Origin: Carnobacterium jeotgali MS3
GTDB lineage: Bacteria > Bacillota > Bacilli > Lactobacillales > Carnobacteriaceae
Reading direction: 5' to 3'
Assembly (NCBI RefSeq): GCF_000745125.1
Contig: NZ_JQNF01000010.1
Span: 1-64,000 of the forward strand
Length of the DNA: 64,000 nt
Shown here piece after piece: positions 44,151 to 52,942 of this stretch. Position 1 is the first letter of the stretch, and each line of letters opens with the position of its first letter. The notes under the pieces were generated by a model. It was not told where the DNA came from, ran no database searches, and saw only the letters and a list, made by a program, of their open reading frames with translations. Position numbers and translations under genes: made by a program.

Positions 44151-44576
44151 TTATTCACTCTTTTTTTCTCGATTGCCTTCTTTTTTATACTCTTCATCGT
44201 TATCTTCACCATAATACTCTTCGTTGTATTCATCGTCTTCTTCTGGTGCACCTTGCTTTTTTTGATTCCTTTTTTCTTCTCTCTCGGCTGCTTTTTTATC
44301 ATCATAAATAAATACATTATGAAATATTTTTAGGATTGGTCGTGCCGTTAGAAAAACGCCACCAATTAAGTACAGATAGGTGCCGTAAATATCTGGAATA
44401 TCTGTTAAAGTGGCTAAACTCCCTATGATGTAAAAAATCCCAGTTAAAATATCATTTACTAATGAAATTAAAGTGTAACGATTCTGGAAGTACAACCGAA
44501 AACGTCCGCTCTTTATCTCTATATCTTCTTCTTTATCTGGCACAACTTCATGTTCTTTACGCTCAATTTTTGGCAT
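44151..44576 (-). CDS. YrhK-like membrane protein
   Basis: 141 residues. Two hydrophobic helices (about 37-57, LVNDILTGIFYIIGSLATL, and 63-83, YGTYLYLIGGVFLTARPILKI) with RFRLYFQNRYTLISLVNDIL upstream fit the YrhK domain of Bacillota. The charged C-terminal tail (100-141) is full of Glu, Asp, Lys and Tyr and likely disordered. Function of the family is unknown. It stands alone with its own terminator. Confidence 0.7.
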   Translation of the reverse strand: MPKIERKEHEVVPDKEEDIEIKSGRFRLYFQNRYTLISLVNDILTGIFYIIGSLATLTDIPDIYGTYLYLIGGVFLTARPILKIFHNVFIYDDKKAAEREEKRNQKKQGAPEEDDEYNEEYYGEDNDEEYKKEGNREKKSE

Positions 44577-44775
44577 ATCTCTTTACCTCACCTTTTTTTA
44601 TATATTCATTAATGAGTATATAAGATTCCTTATGAACTTTCCAAAAATAGGTTCGATGGATAGTGTTATTAAAAAACACCTACTTAATAATGAGAACTTG
44701 CACGTTTTCTATTCTGGTATTAAAATTGATTAGTTACGTAATCAATTTTAACAGATAAATTTTGGAGGAATTAGT

Positions 44776-46437
44776 ATGAGTATAAAAAGACTGTTGTTTA
44801 GTATAACCTTTTTTAGCGCAACACTATTATTAACTGCTTGCGGATCAAATGAAGAAACGGCTACAGGAAAGAACGATCTAAAAGAACATGAACTCGCTTC
44901 TGAACAAGTTATGCATTTGACTGTGGAAAGTGAATTAGCCACAACTGATAGTGTATTAGTAGCTGAAAATATTACCTTTGCTGGCATAAACCAATTTATA
45001 GAAGGGCTTTATCGTTTAGATGAAAATAACGAGCCGGTTCCTGCTTTAGCTGAAAGTGAAGATCTTTCAGCAGATGGCTTGACCTATACGTTTCATTTAA
45101 GAGAGGATGCTGAATGGTCTAATGGCGACCCCGTCACCGCGCATGATTTTGTTTTTTCATGGCGCAGATCGGTTGACCCTACTTCTGGAGCTGCATATGC
45201 TTATTTATTTGAAAATATTAAAAATGCAGCTGATATTATGACGAAACAGCTTCCAATCGAAGACCTGGGCGTTAAAGCTATCGATGACTATACACTAGAA
45301 GTAACCCTTGAAACACCGATTGCTTACTTCTCTTCTCTTATGTCCTTTGTTTCGTTCTTTCCCCAAAATGAGGCCTTTGTAACGAAAACTGGCGATTTGT
45401 ACGGAACAAGCAGTGAAACGACTCTTTCAAACGGTCCATTCGTATTAACGGAATGGGATAGTGGATTGGATGAAAATTGGACGTATGAAAAGAATCCTGC
45501 TTATTGGGATGCAGAAAAGGTTTATTTAACTAAAATTACCAACCAAGTGATAAAAGAAGTCGCTACTGGAGTCAATTTATTTGAAAAAGGCACTGTAGAT
45601 AATGCCTTGCTATCTGGCGAATACGCAAAACAATTTCAAAAAGATCCTGGTTACACTGTTGAATATTTTTCCAGAACTAATTATTTAGAAGTTAATCAAA
45701 CGAATAATCCTTATTTGAAAAATGAAACGCTCAGAAAAGCCCTTGCACTAGCAATTAACCGCGAAGAATTAACGGCTATTATTTTAAATAACGGTTCATT
45801 ACCTATCACGGGATTGGTCCCAGATCACTTTGTTAAAAATCCTGAAACCGGCACAGAATTTGCACAAGAAGCTGGGGAATTTTATACTTATGATCTTCCT
45901 AAAGCTCAAAAATTAGTAAAAGATGCTAAAACAGAGCTTGGGGTAGATACAATCGAACTTGAATTACTTGGTGATGATGATGAAACAAGCAAACGGGTTA
46001 TGGAATATTTACAAGGGGAACTGCAGAATAATTTGGACGGTATAGAGATCAAATTATTAAATGTGCCATTTAGTGCACGTTTAGCTAAAGCTGCGGCAGG
46101 TGATTTTGATTTAATTTCCTCAGGTTGGAGTGGTTATGTGTCAGACCCAATGATTATGTTAGATGTTCTTTATAGTACGTCAGCTTATAATAATGGTGGT
46201 TATGCTAATAAAAAAGTGGATCAATTGATTGATGATGCAAAAGGGGTTCACGCAAATGATGCTCTCTTGCGCTGGAATGATATGATAAAAGCTCATCATA
46301 TCGCCATTGAAGACGCTGCACTTATTCCATTGTACCAAAAAGGAGAAGCTATGTTGCGCAATCCTAAAATCAAAGATATCACTATTAATTCCGTTGGTGC
46401 TAGGTACAGCTATAAAAATGCCTATATTGTCGACTAA
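44776..46437 (+). CDS. Second oligopeptide-binding lipoprotein (OppA paralog)
   Basis: 553 residues. Lipoprotein signal MSIKRLLFSITFFSATLLLTAC (Cys22). The OppA-like domain is strongly similar along its length to the protein at 4952 (for example LREDAEWSNGDPVTAHDFVF here). GGAGG precedes the ATG. Like the other paralog, it has no permease or ATPase beside it. A dipeptidase gene converges on it, which might reflect peptide use. Such orphan binding proteins either share one Opp permease or act as peptide sensors. Confidence 0.92.
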   Translation: MSIKRLLFSITFFSATLLLTACGSNEETATGKNDLKEHELASEQVMHLTVESELATTDSVLVAENITFAGINQFIEGLYRLDENNEPVPALAESEDLSADGLTYTFHLREDAEWSNGDPVTAHDFVFSWRRSVDPTSGAAYAYLFENIKNAADIMTKQLPIEDLGVKAIDDYTLEVTLETPIAYFSSLMSFVSFFPQNEAFVTKTGDLYGTSSETTLSNGPFVLTEWDSGLDENWTYEKNPAYWDAEKVYLTKITNQVIKEVATGVNLFEKGTVDNALLSGEYAKQFQKDPGYTVEYFSRTNYLEVNQTNNPYLKNETLRKALALAINREELTAIILNNGSLPITGLVPDHFVKNPETGTEFAQEAGEFYTYDLPKAQKLVKDAKTELGVDTIELELLGDDDETSKRVMEYLQGELQNNLDGIEIKLLNVPFSARLAKAAAGDFDLISSGWSGYVSDPMIMLDVLYSTSAYNNGGYANKKVDQLIDDAKGVHANDALLRWNDMIKAHHIAIEDAALIPLYQKGEAMLRNPKIKDITINSVGARYSYKNAYIVD

Positions 46438-46471
46438 TTGTTCTTTCTAGTTTAGTCAGATATTCTTATCC

Positions 46472-46513
46472 AAAAAAGTTCACCAGCAAAATAACTGCTG
46501 GTGAACTTTTTTT
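46472..46513. terminator. Bidirectional terminator
   Basis: Stem AAAAAAGTTCACCAGCA / TGCTGGTGAACTTTTTT between the oppA paralog and the converging dipeptidase gene, partly overlapping the dipeptidase stop region. Confidence 0.9.
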
Positions 46514-47447
46514 ATCGTGGTAAATGATTAATAAAGTTTTGAAAAGCAAACCCTTCAACTTCTTCAGCAGTGAATTTTCCCAGTAACGCTTGGATAAAAT
46601 TCTGTGTTTCTCCAGCATGTGACAAACCTTCAATATGCGTGCTAATTCCATCAAAGTCTGATCCAATTCCAAGCGTATGAACAGCACCTAATTCAACTAA
46701 CCGCTCAACATGAGGAATCAAATCAGCGATAGTTACCTTTTTGTATTTGCCTTCTTCAACCGTAAATGTTGGATTAAAAATGACATGAATCATAGCATCA
46801 CGCTCAATCATCGCCTTGATTTGCTCATCATTTAAATTTCGTACATGACTGCATAAGGAAAGAACATTTGAATGAGTGGCAATCGGATAGCTCGCACATT
46901 TCATGACATCCCAAAAACCTTGTACACTCAGATGAGAAACATCTGTAAATACTTTTCGCTCGTTCAACCGCTTGACGATTTCAAAACCAAACGTTGTTAA
47001 TCCACCGCCTCTTGGTTCTTCAACACCATCTGCTGCCAAGTTAGCTGGATTCCACGTCAGTCCTACTGACAATACCCCTGCATCTAGTAAGTAGTCTAAC
47101 TTGCTCAGTTCATTTCCAATAGAAGAAACACCTTCTAAAGTCAGAAATGATCCAATTTCCTCTTCTTTCAACTCATGGATATCATCCCATTTTTTTAGTT
47201 GTTTCATTTCAGGATTTTTACCAAGAATATCCTTTTGGTAATAGTCAATTTGTTCTAAGACGGCTGCAAATTGTTTATCAGAAGGAAGGTCTGGTTCAAT
47301 AAAGATTGCAAAAGCTTGTACTTTCACTTGCCCTTCTTTTAAGCGTGCAAGATTTACATCTAATTGGTCTGAATCCTTAAAATCTAAAGTCCCTTTACTA
47401 TTTTGCATTTTATAAAGAACATCACAATGCATGTCTATACTATTCAC
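46512..47447 (-). CDS. Membrane dipeptidase family protein (peptidase M19)
   Basis: 311 residues. TIM-barrel zinc dipeptidase of the renal dipeptidase family. Metal ligands are the HCD of IDMHCD near the start, the Glu of LEGVSSIG, and histidines in ATHSNV and DVSHLS; the late GIGSDFDG is the conserved C-terminal motif. No signal peptide, so the bacterial enzyme should act in the cytoplasm on dipeptides, possibly those with D-residues. GGAGT-like site upstream. Confidence 0.9.
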   Translation of the reverse strand: MNSIDMHCDVLYKMQNSKGTLDFKDSDQLDVNLARLKEGQVKVQAFAIFIEPDLPSDKQFAAVLEQIDYYQKDILGKNPEMKQLKKWDDIHELKEEEIGSFLTLEGVSSIGNELSKLDYLLDAGVLSVGLTWNPANLAADGVEEPRGGGLTTFGFEIVKRLNERKVFTDVSHLSVQGFWDVMKCASYPIATHSNVLSLCSHVRNLNDEQIKAMIERDAMIHVIFNPTFTVEEGKYKKVTIADLIPHVERLVELGAVHTLGIGSDFDGISTHIEGLSHAGETQNFIQALLGKFTAEEVEGFAFQNFINHLPR

Positions 47448-47524
47448 ATTTACTCCTGCTTTCCGCTTTTACGCACTTCTTTATATTTTCTCATCATACT
47501 TTAATCACAATAGAAGTGCAATAC

Positions 47525-47569
47525 TAAAAAAAGGGAGACAAACAGCTGCGAGCTGTCTATACCCCTTTA
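47525..47569 (-). terminator. Terminator of MFS gene
   Basis: Minus-strand stem AAGGGG ... ACAGCT-GCG-AGCTGT ... CTCCCTT followed by seven T's, just after the MFS stop codon. Confidence 0.65.
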
Positions 47570-47573
47570 TAAT

Positions 47574-48845
47574 CTAATTCAGTTTCGTTTCACGAGTTGG
47601 TTCTTCAACAAAATAAAGGATCGCACCGCCAATAACAAAAAGAATGATTAGTGCAAATACCCCGTTTAAGGAGTTCCCAGTCCTTTGAGAAATAACCGCT
47701 ACTAAAACAGGTCCAATAATAGCTGCAAATTTGCCGAAAATGTTGTAAAAACCAAAGAATTCATTTGCATGTTTCTTAGGAATCAACTGGCCAAATAACG
47801 AACGGCTGAGTGCTTGGATTCCGCCTTGAGCTGTTCCAACAAGAACGGCAAGTACAATGAATGTCACCAATGAATCTAAAGTCAGAGCATAAATACAAAT
47901 AAAGGTATACGTAATAATTCCAACATAAATCATCTTTTTATTGCCAAATCGGCCAGCTAAGATACCATACAAAATAGAAAAAGGGAAAGCCACAAATTGA
48001 CTCACCATCATTACAACGATTAAATCATTCGCTGCGAGTCCAATATCTGAACCAATCGCAGTCGCCATCTGGAAAATTGTTCCTACACCGTCTATGTAAA
48101 AGAAGTACGCAGCCAAAAATAAAAAGACATTGCGGTACTGACGAATATTTTTAAGTGTTTCCCATAACCTCAAAAAACTATTTCTAACGACATGGGGCTG
48201 TTTTTCAATATACGTCTTTTGTTCGACATTTTTCCAGTATGGAATGGTAAAAACAAACCACCATAACGCTGTTGCTACAAAGCCGCCTTTGATAAGCGCA
48301 CTTTGCGATACTGGTAGAATACCTGTTAACTGAAAGAAAATAAAAATAACAAAAGGAATTGAACTGCCAATATAGCCCCAGCCATAGCCTGCACTGGATA
48401 CACGATTCATTCGGTTCAAGGTTGTAGTATCGACCAACGAAGCATCGTAAAAAATATTTGCAGCCCCATAACCAATCGAAGAAATGGCATAAAGAGTCAA
48501 TAACACTAACCAATTTTCATCTGGAATGAAGGCAAAGCTAATGGTAGCAATAATGCCCAGACCTGTTGCTAAAGTAAACATCGGGTTGCGATACCCTTTA
48601 TAATCAGCAATTGCTCCTAAAATAGGGGCTAGTAACGAAACAACTAATGTTCCTATTGAATTTGCATACCCAAGATACGCTGTCGAATTTGCCGCACTAA
48701 CGCCTGAACCTTCAGAAACGGCTTTGAAAAACAAGGGGAAAACTGCTGTAGTTACCATGATCGCATAAGCTGAGTTAGCCCAATCTTGCAGAATCCAACT
48801 TTTCTCAGGTTTCGTATACTTAAATCGTTCTTTTTGACTATCCAT
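47574..48845 (-). CDS. MFS transporter, UMF1/Atg22-like
   Basis: 423 residues with about 12 hydrophobic segments. The start KPEKSWILQDWANSAYAIMVTTAVFP is the UMF1 signature, and GTAQGGIQALSRSLFGQLIPKKHANEFFGFYNIFGK is the family's conserved late motif. Yeast Atg22 exports amino acids from the vacuole; bacterial substrates are unknown. It lies 18 bases downstream of the phosphodiesterase gene, so both are probably co-transcribed. Confidence 0.87.
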   Translation of the reverse strand: MDSQKERFKYTKPEKSWILQDWANSAYAIMVTTAVFPLFFKAVSEGSGVSAANSTAYLGYANSIGTLVVSLLAPILGAIADYKGYRNPMFTLATGLGIIATISFAFIPDENWLVLLTLYAISSIGYGAANIFYDASLVDTTTLNRMNRVSSAGYGWGYIGSSIPFVIFIFFQLTGILPVSQSALIKGGFVATALWWFVFTIPYWKNVEQKTYIEKQPHVVRNSFLRLWETLKNIRQYRNVFLFLAAYFFYIDGVGTIFQMATAIGSDIGLAANDLIVVMMVSQFVAFPFSILYGILAGRFGNKKMIYVGIITYTFICIYALTLDSLVTFIVLAVLVGTAQGGIQALSRSLFGQLIPKKHANEFFGFYNIFGKFAAIIGPVLVAVISQRTGNSLNGVFALIILFVIGGAILYFVEEPTRETKLN

Positions 48846-48863
48846 TACTTTCCCTCCTCGTGC

Positions 48864-50141
48864 TTAATTAAATAAAGTATCTAGAACTTTTCCATCTATT
48901 GCCTGAGGAAATTCCAGTCCCATTGCATGTAAAAAGGTCGGGCCTTCATCAACCAATCGTGCTGAGGGTATGCGAGCATTTGAGTTGATTCCTGGGCCTG
49001 AAATGAACAGTGTTGTTTCATAATTTTCTTTTTTAGGACTGTATCCATGTGTCCCTTTATGGAATGCTGTTGTCTCAGCTCGACTAATTTCTTCTAAAAA
49101 TGGACCATCACTATCACTGACAAAATAGTAGCCTTTCTTAGCTTCTACTAAAAAACTACAAGTGGCATCTGCTCCTAAATCAGCAGCTTCTTCTTGAGTA
49201 TAAATAGTCTCTATTTGTTCAGAATGCTGCTCTAAACTATTACGGACATCCGCTAAGTTTACGCCAGGTTTGGTATATATGTAACATGACCCGTCTGCTC
49301 CTTTAGCCAAGACATCCCATTCTTGAATCATTCCGTCTTTACTTTCTTTTAACCAGCCTTGTGCTTTAAATAACTGGTTTAGTCTTACAACTGTATGAGT
49401 GTCTAATTGATAATGATCTCCAAATAGCGCCAATACGGTTTCTTCAAAGATTCCTTTTTCTTTCATAGCAGTAATAATTTGATTTAAGTGATCATCCATC
49501 CGTTTAATGGCTGCCCTTGCTTCTTTTGTATCTACGCCAAACTCATGTCTCGTACTGTCCAAGTCAACTAAATGGATTGCCATTAAATCAGGATTTTTAG
49601 TATGGATTGTGTCTACAATTCCAGCAGTTAAGAAATGATCTAATTCAGGCTGCTTGATTCCGTTTCGCATTTTACCAAATTTCCGTTCCAAATTGAACAC
49701 AAATTTTGGTGAAGATGACCATAATGAAATTAAGACTTGCGATTGCCAAGGACGATTGGCAAAAATCTCCGTAAGGTTATAGTTTATAGCTTTACTTCGA
49801 CCAGTAACTGGCCATAGAAAAGAAGCAATCGTGTACCCAGCTTCATGGGCAATATCAAATAGGCTAGGAACTTTGATATCTTTGGCATACCAGTGCCAGT
49901 CAGGGGATTTTCTTTTAGGCTGCACATAGGTGTTGTTCGTAATCCCATGTGTCTTAGGGTATACCCCCGTTACAATAGATGTATGTGCCATATAAGTTAA
50001 AGATGGATAAACCGTTTCTACTTTTTCTACTAAAGCACTGCGCTCCAACAAATATTTAAATGTTGGCAATGTACGGGCATAGGCTAAATCTTTTGCTCCA
50101 AAAGCATCTAAAGAAATCATGTATAAACGCTGTTTCTTCAT
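48864..50141 (-). CDS. Alkaline phosphatase superfamily phosphodiesterase
   Basis: 425 residues from the ATG preceded by GAGGAGG; the frame open to 50177 has no ribosome site. Type I nucleotide pyrophosphatase/phosphodiesterase fold: MISLDAFG holds the first metal ligand, the nucleophile Thr is in MAHTSIVTGVYP, HLVDLDSTRHEFG and LFGDHYQLDTH give further metal ligands, and HKGTHGY the last. No signal peptide or membrane segment, so likely cytoplasmic. Substrate unknown. It leads a two-gene unit with the MFS transporter. Confidence 0.85.
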   Translation of the reverse strand: MKKQRLYMISLDAFGAKDLAYARTLPTFKYLLERSALVEKVETVYPSLTYMAHTSIVTGVYPKTHGITNNTYVQPKRKSPDWHWYAKDIKVPSLFDIAHEAGYTIASFLWPVTGRSKAINYNLTEIFANRPWQSQVLISLWSSSPKFVFNLERKFGKMRNGIKQPELDHFLTAGIVDTIHTKNPDLMAIHLVDLDSTRHEFGVDTKEARAAIKRMDDHLNQIITAMKEKGIFEETVLALFGDHYQLDTHTVVRLNQLFKAQGWLKESKDGMIQEWDVLAKGADGSCYIYTKPGVNLADVRNSLEQHSEQIETIYTQEEAADLGADATCSFLVEAKKGYYFVSDSDGPFLEEISRAETTAFHKGTHGYSPKKENYETTLFISGPGINSNARIPSARLVDEGPTFLHAMGLEFPQAIDGKVLDTLFN

Positions 50142-50244
50142 TTTAATCCTCCTCTTTACCGCTCTATTATCCCACAAGTTTTTTCGCTGAGAAAGCTAGT
50201 TTTGTCATTTTTATGTAAAGAATTTTCATTGATTTTTCTATTTT

Positions 50245-50408
50245 GGCTCTTCGTCAAATAGTGTGGCTGCTTACAAACATGATAGAATCGGGCATGAGTG
50301 CCCACAGTGCTACCCTTTCATTTTTCTACAGGGCTACAAGCAATCCTATTCCTCCAGAATGTTAAGCATGAACTAAATTCATCTATCCACACTTAAAAGT
50401 GTAGAGTC
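50245..50408 (+). mobile_element. MITE-like repeat, copy C
   Basis: 164 bases starting GGCTCTTCGTCAAATAGTGTGG and ending with AAAAGTGTAGAGTC (last hexamer degenerate). Flanks TCTATTTT (50237-50244) and TATATTTT (50409-50416) agree at 7 of 8 bases, a likely decayed target duplication. Shares the CTACAAGCAATCCTATTCC block with copy A. Confidence 0.8.
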
Positions 50409-50420
50409 TATATTTTTCGT

Positions 50421-50627
50421 AAAAAAAAAGCACTGATAAAATCAGTGCTTTTCCGACAATATTCATTTTCATAAATAGGTCCCATGAATTCCACAAAACA
50501 GAGGGGTCCAAACACCTGCATCTTGCAGTTGTACAGAAGTACGGTTGTGCCTTGTCTAAAGTTCCAATCACTTGTCGCCGCAGCGAAATGACCGAAGTCA
50601 CCTGATTGGAGGTCAACTCATCGCATG
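50421..50627 (-). ncRNA. Candidate structured small RNA of unknown family
   Basis: The stretch is clearly richer in G+C than its surroundings. A promoter (-35 TTGTAT at 50656-50661, 17 bases, extended -10 TGGTAAAGT with hexamer 50633-50638) points to a start near 50627. The end is a textbook terminator, AGCACTGAT-AAA-ATCAGTGCT with nine U's. Between are paired segments: CCCATG/CATGGG closing the body, CCAATCA/TGATTGG enclosing a UUCG-loop hairpin and CGC/GCG, then GTAC/GTAC and CTGCA/TGCAG hairpins. Length is about 207 bases. I could not assign it; 6S-like RNA or a lactic-acid-bacteria-specific RNA are options. A 96-codon open frame on the same strand is not protein-like. Confidence 0.6.
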
Positions 50628-50632
50628 GGTAT

Positions 50633-50661
50633 ACTTTACCATGGTATTTCATTAAATACAA
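50633..50661 (-). promoter_or_regulatory. Promoter of the candidate small RNA
   Basis: TTGTAT-17-TAAAGT with an upstream TGG on the minus strand. The gap 50662-50830 up to the next gene otherwise shows only AT-rich sequence and the upstream region of the plus-strand gene at 50831. Confidence 0.55.
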
Positions 50662-50830
50662 GAGTTTTTTCATATTTACCTATTTTTTTTATGCAACTGT
50701 TAATAAAACTTATTTCTATTTTCCATGCTTATCATTGGTACTATACACTTAGCTGTTCTATAATGGGATTGATTCAAAGGAAAAGTTTTTCTTATTACTA
50801 GGCAAGACTTTAATTTAAGGAGGCCTTTTT

Positions 50831-51256
50831 ATGAAAGAAGAAGTTATTGTGAATTATTTGGATCGTCATGGACTAGAAGCAAAAACTGGTACGACCATTT
50901 TGGTTGAAAGAAAAACATGGAATCGAAAATGGTACGCTACATTATTTGGTAAAAACAAAACTGAAAATATCTACCTAAATTTTGCTGAAAGAGAATTTGT
51001 TATTTTGCCGCTTGTTCAAGACTCTATGACTCTTATTGAAGGCGACTACGCCCAAGTTCCTCTGATAGAAGTTAAATCGATTTATTTCAAAAACCAATCA
51101 ACCTATTATGCTTTAATGATTCAATACAACGATGCTACTGATACCGATGATCGCATAAAAAAATACAGAGTCCCTAAGGAAGTTGCTGATTCTCCATGGC
51201 ACAAACAAAATTTAGACAACCTAATTGAGCGCTTTGGGTTAAAAGAATCTAAATAA
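50831..51256 (+). CDS. Protein of unknown function
   Basis: 141 residues with no signal peptide or membrane segment. Predominantly beta strand, alternating hydrophobic patterns (TTILVERKTWNRKWYATLFG, NIYLNFAEREFVILPLV, LIEVKSIYFKNQSTYYALMIQYND) that suggest a PH-like barrel, then a C-terminal helix (HKQNLDNLIERFGL). Perfect AAGGAGG lies before the ATG. I do not recognise it. Single gene with its own terminator. Confidence 0.75.
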   Translation: MKEEVIVNYLDRHGLEAKTGTTILVERKTWNRKWYATLFGKNKTENIYLNFAEREFVILPLVQDSMTLIEGDYAQVPLIEVKSIYFKNQSTYYALMIQYNDATDTDDRIKKYRVPKEVADSPWHKQNLDNLIERFGLKESK

Positions 51257-51303
51257 AAAAACGGTTTTTAGACATTCATTTATGCCTAAAAACCGTTTTT
51301 TTC
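51257..51303. terminator. Terminator after gene at 50831
   Basis: Stem AAAAAACGGTTTTTAG / CTAAAAACCGTTTTTT with a 14-base loop. Confidence 0.9.
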
Positions 51304-51344
51304 ATTTAGCCTTTTTTCAGACTAGTAAAGCCACCTTTTTTGTC

Positions 51345-51725
51345 TTAGTTCTGAATGACTTCGATTTTATATCCATCTGGATCGGTAATAAAGAAGAAAT
51401 TAGCTGCATTATCTGGAAGACTTTTTAGATCTGTAACTTCATATCCACTAGCTTTATACTCTTTTTGAGTCGCGCCTAAGTCATCTACACCAATTGCAAT
51501 GTGCCCATATCCATTTCCAAGAGTGTACGCTTCTTCTTGATCATAGTTATAGGTTAATTCTAATTCATAATCATCGCCATCCAACACTAAATATACTAAT
51601 GTAAATTTAAGTTCTGGAAAATCTAAACGACGAGCTTCTTTAAATCCTAATACATTTGTATAAAATTCCATTGATTTTTCTAAATCTTTTACACGAACAC
51701 AAGTATGCAACATTTTTTTTGTCAT
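51345..51725 (-). CDS. gloA: Lactoylglutathione lyase (glyoxalase I)
   Basis: 126 residues, a single VOC-fold glyoxalase I of bacterial length. KKMLHTCVRVKDLEKSMEFYTNVLGF carries the first metal His; the Glu in ELELTYN, the His in GYGHIAIGVDD and the Glu in GYKIEVIQN complete the metal site. It detoxifies methylglyoxal as the thiol hemithioacetal. It lies 75 bases downstream of another VOC protein gene and may share its transcript. Confidence 0.9.
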   Translation of the reverse strand: MTKKMLHTCVRVKDLEKSMEFYTNVLGFKEARRLDFPELKFTLVYLVLDGDDYELELTYNYDQEEAYTLGNGYGHIAIGVDDLGATQKEYKASGYEVTDLKSLPDNAANFFFITDPDGYKIEVIQN

Positions 51726-51800
51726 CTTTCAATCATCCTCTCATTCCATTATTTACTACCTCTTTATCTTAATGCAATTCCACCTAGAGTTCAAAAAATA

Positions 51801-52181
51801 TTATTCGTGTAGTTCCAATGGCAAACCATCTGGATCTTTGAAAAAAGTGAATTTCCCATTTGTGTACTCATCAATTCGGACCGGCTCTGTTTCAATTCCT
51901 CTTTTGTTCAACCACTCGATGGCTTCGTCAAAATCATCAACATAAAAACACAAATGTCTCAATCCTACTGCTTCCGGTTGTGTAGGCCGTTTTGACGGAT
52001 TAGGAAAAGAAAACAATTCAATTTCACTTTCTCCCAGTTTTAAATCCAACTTATAGGAATCGCGTTCTGCTCGGTAATTTTCACGTATGATTTCTAAACC
52101 TAAGATTTCAGTGTAGAACTGTTTAGATTTTTGGTAATCAGACGCAATGATGGCCACATGATGAATTTTTTTAATATTCAT
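51801..52181 (-). CDS. VOC-family metalloprotein (glyoxalase-like)
   Basis: 126 residues from the ATG 8 bases after GGAGG; the frame open to 52211 is not supported by a ribosome site. KKIHHVAIIASDYQKSKQFYTEILGLEII, EIELFSFP, GLRHLCFYVDD and GLPLELHE match small VOC proteins often annotated GloA2 or SMU.1112c-like. Metal ligands His, Glu, His, Glu are in the expected places. Substrate is unknown. It lies 19 bases downstream of the GNAT gene. Confidence 0.83.
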   Translation of the reverse strand: MNIKKIHHVAIIASDYQKSKQFYTEILGLEIIRENYRAERDSYKLDLKLGESEIELFSFPNPSKRPTQPEAVGLRHLCFYVDDFDEAIEWLNKRGIETEPVRIDEYTNGKFTFFKDPDGLPLELHE

Positions 52182-52200
52182 AGAACATTCCTCCAATTTT

Positions 52201-52737
52201 TTAAATGTCACGAATCATTTCAATACTTGTAAAATCTGGATTTTCAGTATCGACTATGTCCTGAAGGTAGTTAAATCCAAGAGCTTTATAGAATAAAAGG
52301 CTCTCTTCATTTGATTTAAAGAAACTGACCAACTGAGTATTGTTTCCTAATAGTTGTTGCATTTGTGTTAAGTGATCTACCAATCGTCTTCCAATTCCTT
52401 GTTTTATATAATCTGCATCAACATATAAAACAAATATTTTACCTACCTTAGAATCAACAATTCCTCCGCCAATTACACCGATAACTTTTCCGTCTAATCG
52501 AGCAACAATCCAGCCACTCCATTTAGCCGATACTTCTTTAATTTCTTTTAGAATTCTTTCAGGATTGTAATATTCTTCAACTTTCTCCTGTACTTTTTGC
52601 TTATCCTTTACAGCAGTTGCTGCATAAGCATACCCTTCAATACAAATAGCCACGATACTATCAATGTCTTCTATTGTAGCCAACTCAATACGAACGTCTT
52701 CAAAACTTGAATTCTCTTTTACTTCAACCTGTTTCAT
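52201..52737 (-). CDS. GNAT-family N-acetyltransferase
   Basis: 178 residues from the ATG preceded by AGAGGAG. The acetyl-CoA motif is KIFVLYVDADYIKQGIGRRLVDHL, and the C-terminal FFKSNEESLLFYKALGFNYLQDI is typical. The acyl acceptor cannot be deduced. It heads a likely three-gene unit with two VOC proteins, which might be a small detoxification cluster. Confidence 0.85.
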   Translation of the reverse strand: MKQVEVKENSSFEDVRIELATIEDIDSIVAICIEGYAYAATAVKDKQKVQEKVEEYYNPERILKEIKEVSAKWSGWIVARLDGKVIGVIGGGIVDSKVGKIFVLYVDADYIKQGIGRRLVDHLTQMQQLLGNNTQLVSFFKSNEESLLFYKALGFNYLQDIVDTENPDFTSIEMIRDI

Positions 52738-52942
52738 CCCTTTTTCTCCTCTAGTCAAATTCTCCAATAAACACCCTTTTATTCTATCCTGTTATCAACT
52801 ATATTTTTCTTATCACCTCTAAATTAGCACTAAATAGCCCATTTGTCACTAGCATACTGGCGGCGATATAAAAACAATTTTGCCGTACTAGATTAATTTA
52901 CGGTATACTTCAATTAGTCTATTTTTTATAAGGAGGGACAAA

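Noticed and set aside
50383-50673. 96-codon open frame on the minus strand inside the candidate RNA
   Set aside because: It has no good ribosome site, an unnatural composition with scattered Cys and Trp, and runs through the terminator hairpin and into the MITE. Structured RNA explains the region better.
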